DNA of 64,000 bases from positions 1,391,501-1,455,500 of the forward strand of contig SMSO01000004.1 of assembly GCA_004764695.1 (NCBI GenBank), in the 5' to 3' direction. Under the pieces are notes generated by a model, which saw only the letters and a program-made list of their open reading frames with translations, was not told where the DNA came from and did not search any database. The position numbers and the translations under genes are program-made. Origin of the DNA: Schizochytrium sp. TIO01. Taxonomy: Eukaryota; Sar; Bigyra; Thraustochytrida; Thraustochytriidae. Shown piece after piece: positions 51,341 to 60,695 of the stretch. Position 1 is the first letter of the stretch. Each line of letters starts with the position of its first letter.

Positions 51341-52546
51341 ACTAATACTACCAGGGGATTTGCTTAACCTCCCTATTGTGTAAATGACAAAATGCGTTAT
51401 TTCCCCCCTTAATCGCTCTTTTGTATGTGAAATCTCGAGCAATGTCGAATCAAATTTTGGGTTTTGACTAGCCTATACGCTGAAAGTCTTCACAGACATA
51501 AGAGATTGGGAGAAAATACCTCCTAGCTATGCCAATTTTATAGATCATAACTTCATATGCTTCAAGACCTCTTCCGAACTAGTGTATCTTAACATTCAAT
51601 GAATGGAGCTCGTTGAGTTGCGTCGCCCTTCACATCAATGACATTTCAGTAAAGAGAATAATGCAATCAGGATACAGACTGTTTTTGACATGGTGTTACA
51701 GTGTCTCCTTTGCTCCTTCCTAATGAGCAACATTTATTAACATAAAGTGACTCCAACCCTCGCAAGTCTTCCCGGACTTGTACCAGCAGAAATGAACTAT
51801 TTGCCAACGGATGTATTCTCAAAATACAGAACATTTGCAAAATGTATTGAATTGGGTTGTATTCTATTTTTCATTAAAAACCCACGCAAGAGAAGTAGGC
51901 ATGCTTTCTTGCTCGGATTTTTGCAGAGGTTGTTAATTAACAAGTATGTGCGGCAATGTAAAATTGACAACAAAACAATTCGCACCCAATTTCCATATCT
52001 TCTCACAAACGAATTAAAAATTATAGGGTAGAGTATCATTTATTCTTTTCCCAAAGCGGCAATGCAAAGCTGGCATTCAGGTGAGTGCAATTCACTACCC
52101 AAAGTTTGCTCTTTTGTCCACCTTGTAAAAAAGAAATACATGTTCTTGTTGTTTATTTGAAAACTTAAACTTTGTGTTCAAACAGTCGATATCTTTCTTT
52201 CTTTCTTTTTCCCTGTTGGCTTGGATGTACCAAAAGAAACCATATCAATTTTGAACAAAGGGCTAGTGAAAATTAAGCAATTGAAAGTTATAAAATGCAT
52301 TTTTGATTATTTCGTTGGAGGCCAACAAAGACACAGGGTGTACTCTGACAAGAGCTATAACGCTACAGTACATTCATCAACAAGGGTAGAGTAAGCGGGT
52401 GACAGACCTGCTCCTCATCATGGGTTTATCAAGACCTTTGTTCTTCAGTTTGGGCTTTTTTCATTTATCGAAAGCACTGATGCAGGTAAGCATGAAGGTC
52501 ACCTATGGGTGACATCATGTCTTACGAGTGTGTATGTATGTATTCA

Positions 52547-55544
52547 TCAATAGTCGTCTGGCAAATGCTTCGCGCAAAGGTTGCACACACGCACAGGTTC
52601 TTTAATTTCAAGGAACTTCAGAACGCGGCGATGCGGACTACACGCGTCACACATGACATTGGAGCAGTTGCGGCAATGGTGTTTGCGAACAAAAAGGGTA
52701 AACTCGGTATCACAGATACGGCAGCTTACAGCCTCACTGTCAGCAATCCAGTCGAGGACTTCCTCGGGTTGGATATCGTACGACTTTTCGCGAACAAGAC
52801 GGCGACGTCTTGGGGGAGGGGATGGGGTTTGGATTGGGAGCTCTGATTTCCCAGATGGTGAAGACGGGCTGGTGTATTTTTCCTCTTCACAGCAGCAGTG
52901 GCAGCAAGACTCAGAACGATTGTCGAGGTCAAAGAGTTGAGAAGCTGCATCTGCAGAGTTGCCACGCGGTCGGCCTGCAAGAGTGCGAGGCTGTTGAAGC
53001 AGTGGCTCATTCTGAGGGGTTGCAGAGCTGTTTAGGACAGCAGGAGTAATATTTCCGGCACTTACAAGAGACTCACGTCGCTTGAATTTAGCCCGCATGT
53101 ACAGATCTTTAACTGTAAGTGAAGTCTTATCCACCTCTGTGAGTTGAGGGACCACCAGAGGCTCGCATGACAATTGCAGTTTGTTCAAGTTTTTCGAAGC
53201 GATGTTGGAGGCAGAGATGGCGTTTTTGAGGGACTCAGGGTTGGCGAGGGTAATTTTCCGCACCAGAATAAGTATCCGCCGACTCTCTGGGAGACCCAAC
53301 AAAGCTGCTCGTTGTAGTATCGGTGCAGGACGAGTTGGCGCTACTCGCTTCATCAGAGGGAAAGTCATCACCTCCACGCACTGATGGGTCAGGAGTGTGT
53401 GCGTCAAAGAGGGTGTAATTCACACGACGAGCAAGCCACATGTCATCGTCCACTTCAGGCAAGGATGACGCACTGCGAAGGAGGCTAAGGTCATCCGAGC
53501 TGCTGTTTTCTAGGTTCCGATAGAAAGCATCTTCAGGGATTGCGTCAAAGCCCCGTTTTTCCAGTTCTCGGTAGCGATTCATGTTCCTCAGAAAATTTGT
53601 CACGCGAATAGGTAATGGCTCGTTCGTGGTATCAAGTTGGTCCATGATTCTTGTTTGTAATTCCACAGGGTCAATACCACTGTCACTCGGCAGACCTGCG
53701 CCTGGTGGCGCAGATGCAGCAACAGAATGCGCGTGAGATTCAACATCCTCATTTTCTTCATCATGACCGAAGTGCTGGTGATCAGTTTCAAGGTCATGCT
53801 CAAAGTGGTCATCATCAAACTCGGAATGGTGAACGCATTCGTGTTCATGGTCATACTCGAAGACCTCACCGCCCTCGTTGTTCGCGGTAAGCAGGGTCGC
53901 GTGTAAAGGTTCGGGTGCATGATGCGGGTTATCAAGAGCCTCAATCCAGGGATGCTCGAGAACTTGTTCGGCGGTGTAGCGATGGGCAATGTCCAGAACA
54001 AGAAGACGAGAAATGAGATCGCGAGCCATGACAGAAACCTGGGACCAATCGCGCTCAGGAAAGACGTAGCGAGCGCGGACGATGCGCTCTTGCAGCTCCG
54101 TCTCTTTAAAAGGAGGGTATCCGCACAACAAGATGTAAAGTACAACACCTAGACTCCACATATCAGCAGCCGTGTTGCAGTAACCCGAGGTGTAAACCTC
54201 GGGGGGTGCAAAAAGGGGTGCCGCGACATGCCGGCGAATGGGAGAATTAGGATGCAGCATCTGCTCAGCAACACCAAAGTCGCAAAGCTTGGCTACGTTG
54301 TCCTCGGTGCAAAGAATATTATCTAGCTTAACATCCATGTGAACCACGCCCTTTTCATGGCATTTTTTAAGGGCCAGAGCTAGGTCGCGGATGTACTTGG
54401 CAGCTGTCCGCTCACAGTAGCGTTCATTCTCGTTGCAGCACACGATGTTCTGCAGGAGTGTTTGCTTTACGTACTCGAGTACGAAAATAGCAAACTTACG
54501 GCCCATTTCGAAATCGATGAGCTTGACGACATTGGTGTGCTCGCAAAGACGTTGAAGACGGGCCTCTTCCTTGCAGTCTTTACGGCGGGACTCGTCGCTG
54601 AGGCCCTTTACCTGGATGCGCACAAATTTCAGTGCCACGATTTGACCAGTCTTGATTTCCCGGGCTCTAAAAACTACCGCCGTAACACCAGCAGCTTCTG
54701 CTTGGATGATTTCAAACGCCTTAGATAGCCTAGGTGCCTCTGTCTTGAAGAGGCCGGCTACGCCTTCTTCACCTCGAGACTGTCCCCATCGTTTGGCGTA
54801 CTCGGCCTGAGCTTCGTGAAAATCACTAAAGAGTTTCCGGCCCTTTGCTGCAATAAGACTACGCTGGTTGGCATTCGACTTCGCGGCTGCGGTCTTTTTT
54901 CCAGCGCCTGCCCTTCCTCTCTGTCTCTGCGATTCGGCGCGCAGTCTCGAGGCCTCAACAGCAGCCTTGGGCGGTGCTACAGCGGGGAACTTGCTACTGG
55001 CAAACTTGGCGCCCTTGATGGTGCCCCCCTTTCCACCGTTCCCAAGGCTGTGGTGCGTCTTGAGGCTTTTAGCCCCAACCTGCTGTTGAAGGTGCTGCTG
55101 CTTCTTGTTCACGTAGTAGTGCGGGTGCCGCTGGCGTTGCCGACGCAGGTTGTACCCCTCGTCCTCCTCGTGCTCTTGCTCAGAGACGGGGCGGCCGAGG
55201 GGGCCGCGATTATCGCCATTGCCCCGATTCCCATCCTCGCCGCCCTCCTCGGAGTCACAGCATTCCCTTTCGCACGTCATCGCGGCCTCTGCTGCTCCGT
55301 TTGCGGCCTTGGAGTTCAAATTTAAGTTCATACTTGCGTTCAAACTCCTCTGCTGCTGTTTCTGTGTCTGAGAAGGTGACTGGGGCCTTAGCCTTGCGGC
55401 ACGTCCCCGCGTCGGTAATGGCTGAGGTCCCAGTTGTGGTTGTTGTTGCGCTCCTGCCCTCGTTTGTTTCTTGCCGCGAGGCGCCACGTCGTCATCGTGG
55501 TGGTCACCTGCTGTGTACATTTCGCGCGTGATTTCGTTGCCCAT
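52547..55544 (-). CDS. Protein kinase with C-terminal FYVE zinc finger, probably two exons
   Basis: The start is the first ATG at 55544; the frame continues to 55568, but that codon is TTG. Residues 1-6 (MGNEIT) fit the N-myristoylation pattern. Residues 20-270 are low complexity (Gln, His, Gly, Ala, basic). A CAMK-like Ser/Thr kinase domain spans about 277-535: VALKFV Lys306, catalytic HMDVKLDN Asp404 and Asn409, DFG Asp422, APPE in place of APE, then WSLGVVLYILLCGYPPF. The glycine loop is degenerate and HRD is HMD, making it a non-RD kinase. A His/Asp/Glu-rich stretch follows. This frame stops at 53235, while an overlapping frame (52547-53407) carries a complete FYVE finger: WIAD, RKHHCRNC, four Cys pairs and RVCNLC, expected to bind PI3P on endosomes. 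Splicing 53137-53263 joins them in frame into 956 residues. A one-base indel in the assembly is the alternative. Confidence 0.75.
53137..53263 (-). other. Candidate intron joining kinase and FYVE frames, 127 nt
   Basis: Donor GTGCGG at 53263, acceptor CTCAACTCACAG ending at 53137. The length is 1 mod 3, exactly what is needed to pass from the kinase frame to the FYVE frame, giving the junction ...TYS-E-VDKTS. A second option, donor GTGCGT at 53371 with a 97-nt intron, also restores frame. The candidate intron itself is open in the FYVE frame and reads protein-like, so a plain indel must be kept as an alternative. Confidence 0.4.
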
Positions 55545-55737
55545 TTTATCTCTATGCGCTCGGAGCAAACGACCCGTCGTCCGTTCCGGCGAGAATAGGT
55601 TCTACCTGCTCAAACCGTGCAGGTTCCGCGTGCCAATTTGCCACGCCTTGCCCCGTCGCAGGCCCTTCGCCTGCAAGAAAGCCAAAGGACTCCCGACCGA
55701 GCTCTCTGCGCGAGCGAGGTCAATTTAATATTTGTTC

Positions 55738-55738
55738 T

Positions 55739-55774
<36 letters not shown>

Positions 55775-55777
55775 TCC
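55738..55777. repeat. (TTTC)n tetranucleotide microsatellite, about 10 units
   Basis: Uninterrupted TTTC repeat about 190 bp upstream of the kinase ATG. On the coding strand it is a GAAA repeat and may lie in the promoter or 5' UTR. Confidence 0.95.
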
Positions 55778-56518
55778 CTTTGCATGAGCCCTCCTACCCC
55801 TTTCCCTACTACTTCCCTCACCGCCCGGCCTATCGGTCCTTAGTGGAAACTGGTAACCAACTAGAACTCTTTCCTTTCTATTTTCTCAAACATTTGACTG
55901 GTTAAAGAATGAGTCTTTTCCTTTCTCTACGACGTCGTAGGTCTTCGGTAGCGACCAAGGGGTTGCCAGAGTATGCAAATACATGCTTGAAACGGGTGCC
56001 CCTTGGAGAATCACTTTCTTGTTAGTTTCTCCTCCTTTCCATACCGCTGAGTTATTCCAATTCATTCTACTTCTTCCTCTTACAATTGATAAACAAATTA
56101 AAATAAAAAACTTATTTCCTTTTTCAAACTCTTCTTTGGGTACCGCTCATTAGAGAAAACTATAGGCCTGCGGTAGACGTTCCGAAGGCTTGAAACTAGT
56201 TCCTTTGGGTTTTGTAGGAACTGGGAAACTACCTCATAGTATGATTATATTAAAAAGGAGTACTCAGAGGAATTGACTATCTACCTGCTGATTATTATGA
56301 TGTTTCGAGTTCTTCTCCGCCGCGAGGTTCTTGAGCACTGCAGTCTTAAGGTCTGCCCAAAATGCTGCGGCTGCCAACCAACGAAGCGCCGCACAGCGCT
56401 TTAAACTGAGAGATTGAGGTGGAGGGACGCGATAACAGGTCGTCAGGGACAGAGCTCCTTAAGGCGCCTAAGTAGTACTTTTTTCCACTCTTGAGGACGT
56501 AGAATTATATATTCATAA

Positions 56519-56552
56519 TTTCTTCTTCTTCTTCTTCTTCTTCTTCTTCTTC
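56519..56552. repeat. (TTC)n trinucleotide repeat, about 11 units
   Basis: Perfect TTC repeat in intergenic DNA. Confidence 0.95.
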
Positions 56553-57891
56553 TAATTCTCTGTTTGGCCTTTTTGGCTGGTGCGTGAGATTCTCCCCCCT
56601 CAAGCAATTTGCCCCTCCCGAAAAGATACCACTGCCACTGGCTGCTTGTGAGGGGATACACTGGTAACCTTAATTGCACTTGTGCAATATTCTTCACTTG
56701 TAAACACAGATAAATATGTTTATATTACCCATTTTAACCTACTTTAATGATCGCCATATCTTACTTATTAGATTTGTTCACTTCAAAACTTGTGTTTGCC
56801 TCTCAACCACACTACTTCTTCTAAAGCCAGTGCTTCTTTGAGGAAAGAAAGTCACGAAATTCCTCAAGATTCGAGGCCTGAGAGCAAAGATGCGAAAACC
56901 AGTCTTCCGCCCCGTCTCTATCGCCTTCTGAGGGAGGGCGCGTCAACGAAAGGACTGAGAGATTGCTAAGCAGTGGTAGGTAGGTGCTATTACCTCTCGC
57001 TTTTTCAATTCCTACACCTAAACAAAGGATGCGGCGAACGAAAAATCTTTCTTCAAGTCTGCGTTGCTGCTTAGACAGGCCTTAAAGTTTGTCCTAGCAG
57101 CGCTCGCTCCCTTCAACTCAATTCCTCATCGTAACAACAGGTGAATATGCTTTGGCTTTACTATATATTCATTGTTAATTACTTCATCGAATTAGAATTT
57201 TAATTAAAAAAAGAAACGAAAATCCTACAAACAAAACCAAAGACAAAGAATCGCCTCATAGTCGCTACTAAGCTGAAGGGTGTATGGGAGAAAGAGGAAC
57301 GGAACCCGTGCGCCGATCGAAGTCCTTCCCACTCCTGCTCAGCTCAGCTCAGCTTTAAGCTGCCTCCGCTTCTCTGCTGCTCTGCTCTGCCTGGAAGAGC
57401 CATCTCGAGCCGGCGCTCCGCTGCGCGTGTGCTCTGGTTACGGCTCGCTCGCACGCAGTCTGCGGGCCCCAATCCCGGCATGGCGTAGAGGCGGAAGGAA
57501 GTCTGTCGCGTGACCATCATGATTCCAAAATTCTCAACGCGAAAGATACCCAAACTACTTTGACTCTGTCTTCGAAAGATCTTGGAAATCGAAATCCAAC
57601 TCGACTTACTTACTAACTACCTATACACACATTCGCCCCTAGCTCTTACTACTTACTGCTTAGCAGGCAGGGCTGCTCAGGCGCGGACTCCATTCGAAAG
57701 GAGAAAAGAGTTTTTAAGGTCAACTCAATTCGAGTTCCGCAGAACTAACGAAGGATAGGATGACAAATAACTAAATAAATATCTAATAACTTGGACATCA
57801 CTGACCATCAGATCACTGTGAGCGGCACCGGGTCAATCGAGAGAAGCAAAAGGCAAGAGTCGTGGCCCCTCAGGGCAGCGGCTGGATGGAT

Positions 57892-57911
57892 ACCTAGCTA
57901 GCTAGCTAGGT
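57892..57911. repeat. Perfect 20-bp palindrome of CTAG units
   Basis: ACCTAGCTAGCTAGCTAGGT is its own reverse complement. Shorter CTAGCTAGC words recur at 45010, 58260 and 59580. Confidence 0.85.
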
Positions 57912-58060
57912 GCCTGCAAGTCAGCCAGCCTTCAGCTGCGCTGCCGAGAGGGCTGGGCCAAGCTGAGCTCGAGGCAGCCGCAGGCTTCGGAGGCCTCGCC
58001 TCGCCTTTTGGGCGCCGATCTCGCCATCGTGGGCGGCCAATTTGACTCTCACTCAATAGC

Positions 58061-58080
58061 TAACTAACTAACTAACTAAC
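58061..58080. repeat. (TAAC)5 tetranucleotide repeat
   Basis: Five perfect TAAC units. Confidence 0.9.
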
Positions 58081-58836
58081 TTCTCGCGATCGCGGAAGAT
58101 AATCAATCGATCAATGAAAAGACACAGCATAGAGAGACGGACGAGAACGAAAGAGCCTGGCGGCTAGAACCCCCCTACCTTAAACCTTAGCTGTCCCCGT
58201 TCCACTGTTCTGTTTCGATTGCGCCACCCCACGGAAGAAGAACGCCCGGAGACCTAGCTGTAGCTAGCTAGCTGTAGCCAGGGCGGAAGAGAGGGTTTTA
58301 CAGTCAATGTGTAAGCAGGGAGGACGATGGAAGAAGCTCGCGAATGCTAATTCAGAGGACTCAGAGCTCTGTGAACTAATTACAACTCCGCAGAGGAACT
58401 GAAGGCTGTGAAAAGGCGGCTTGCGATAGGATTACAGCTCTAACTGATGGTTGACCTGGGTCAGGTCAGCCAATGGCTCCCGTCTCTTGCCTGCCTGGCC
58501 CTCCGTCCGTCTATCTGCCGCGGCGGTTACCGTGGCCGTGTCGCGTGGAGGCAGCGAGGGATGCGTTGGGCCAAGCCGCAGCGACGGCGGCGAGAAAGTG
58601 GCTCTGCGGAGACCAGCATGCCGAGGACGAGGCCCAGGAACCCTGTGCTTTCTTTGTGGACTTTAGGGATTCTTTTTCTCCAGCTGATGAGCTTGCTTGC
58701 TGTCGATGGATTTTTTTTATAATTCTTTTTATAATTCTGGGTTTCCGCTTTTGTCTTTCTGCGAAACCCTTTTTCGCAGGTAGGAGCCTGTACTGGGCGG
58801 CAGTAGCTGCGAGGACGTGCCTACTTCTTTTGAACC

Positions 58837-58872
58837 TGGACTTGGACTTGGACTTGGACTTGAACTTGAACT
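58837..58872. repeat. (TGGACT)n hexanucleotide repeat
   Basis: Six units, the last ones changing to TGAACT. In one frame it encodes alternating Leu-Asp, but no convincing gene contains it. Confidence 0.85.
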
Positions 58873-60695
58873 CGAGACGAAAGAAACTCTAGCCAAGCCG
58901 CCCAAGCCAGAGTAAAAGCAGCTCTAGACGAGACCATGTGCTGGCTGCTGCTGCTCCGAGGTTTCGCCAGCAAACAATCCATCGGCTGGCGAGCCAGAGG
59001 GCCAAGCCAGTGTGGACTTTACTGCCTTGCTGGCTGTAGTAGACCTCCCTACCTACTGCTACCAGTGCCTCGTACGAAGTCGCCAGGACATTTACATAAT
59101 GTCTAAATCTCACAGCAACCTGTTGTTCTGTTGTATTGCTATTATTATGAGCGCCATCCAATCGGCGAGAGAGCCATTACTCCGCCTCTAAGCTACAGAA
59201 CCTTACTAAGAGCTCACTAGCACGCTTGCAGCAATGGAGCAAAACTTTCAGAAGCGACGGGTTCCCCGCACGTGCGCTCGTGTGCTGGCGTGCCCCGCAA
59301 CTGCGGGCGCAATGTCGGAGCAGAGGTGGCCACTAAACGGTACCGGTACCTTGAAGTTTTAAGGTTGAGGTTAAGAGGTCTTATTAGTGGGGATGCGGGG
59401 AACGCTGAGGGGAGACCTTAAGTCCAAGTTTAAATCTCATGAATTTTCGCGAAGAGTGTGCGTGGCGCGATGCTTCAAACTGTGAAGCAAAGTAGAGTTG
59501 GCGAAGAATATGCTGGTTATTGTAATAGAACGGTATGCGTTGCTTGAGGAACTAAGTGGTCTTGCAGAAAATGTGGAGTGCTAGCTAGCTAGTGATATGG
59601 TTGTGTACCTAGGTAGTTACTTGAAGAGTTTGGTAAACCTTATTTTAATAAATTTTTAAATATCTGTGTATCTTTGCGCACCTAAATCTTATAAAGCTGG
59701 ACAACAGCTAGGTTCCAGAGCAACAATGAGATTCGCGTTGTTTTTCTTCTCTTTTTTAAGGGGGCGGGGGGGGAGGTCTTGACTGTTGCTCGCTCCGGTC
59801 TGTTTATGTTGAAACATCAAATCGAGATAATTTGATTCTCCGGGGTCTGATCCAACTGGGTAGTCCCACTCAGCTACTTACAGTATTGGTGTCGACTCAC
59901 ATTCCTTGTAAAGAATATAGCATGGGAGACAGGAATACATTCTTATCTATTAGCTAGCAACTTGAAAATTCCTCTGCTTGACAGTAGTAGGTTAGTAGGT
60001 TCAAGAAGGCATTCTCCCACTTCTGCTTCTTCTATGGAATGCGTTCACACTCAAAAGGACATCACTTACTTCAGTTAGACCGGCGTTGTTTATATCAAAC
60101 TTCACATTGTAATTCGTTCAAACCTTATCTGCCATACGTAGTGCAAGCCAAAATGAATGCATGCATGAAGCTCCCCGTGTGCCGCACGTGCTAGATATGT
60201 AAGGTTCCAAAATATACTGTTATGGTAGAAATACCTAAGGGCTGTCTAAATGTCGAGATCTTGAGCCACCCTGGCAAGTTGATGGTGACAAATATACTGA
60301 ATAGTCTCCGAACGGTCATGTACTAGTTTCGTTGATCAGCCAAAAGACCATCCATATCTCCATCATGATATAATAGCAATTTTGGCACGAAACTAGTATC
60401 AATCCGGGTTGATTCTAAATATCGAATGGTTCGCCTAGAAAGCTTTTAGACTCCGCATTTAGGATTGGTTCTTGTAGGAAACCAGGTTGTGCTAGCGGCT
60501 GCATATCATACATCAGCGCTAGAACCGAAACAAGACGAACACATAGAATTGTGCAAAAGATTAAAAAGAGGAAATCATAAATGAATGAAAAGTTACTGAT
60601 GGGTAGAGTATTGAAACGCGAAAGACTGGACGAGGAGGAGGATACAGAATCCTTGTCACGTCTAGTGGGAAGCCACCGAAGAGGAAGCCCACAAC

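Larger units (their letters stand above)
50914..52546. other. Intergenic region between hypothetical gene and kinase-FYVE gene
   Basis: Holds the upstream region of 49999-50913 and the 3' flank of the kinase gene. The only element noted is a 13-bp direct repeat (see 51159 and 51328). The 94-codon plus-strand frame at 51747-52031 has AT-driven composition and no recognisable motif. Confidence 0.55.
55545..60695. other. Repeat-rich intergenic region upstream of the kinase gene
   Basis: No gene is supported. Contents: (TTTC)n at 55738-55777, (TTC)n at 56519-56552, (TAAC)5 at 58061-58080, a 20-bp palindrome at 57892-57911, a hexanucleotide repeat at 58837-58872 and GGTACCGGTACC at 59339-59350. 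Composition is more balanced from 57280 to 59350. The plus-strand frame 58473-58892 (139 codons) contains a hydrophobic segment (IFFIILFIILGF) but ends in the hexanucleotide repeat and has rival open frames on both strands, so I do not call it. 59400-60695 is AT-rich with nothing seen. Confidence 0.55.

Noticed and set aside
58473-58892. 139-codon plus-strand ORF with a hydrophobic segment
   Set aside because: Three overlapping plus-strand frames and one adjacent minus-strand frame are open, and its end is a hexanucleotide repeat; not enough support.
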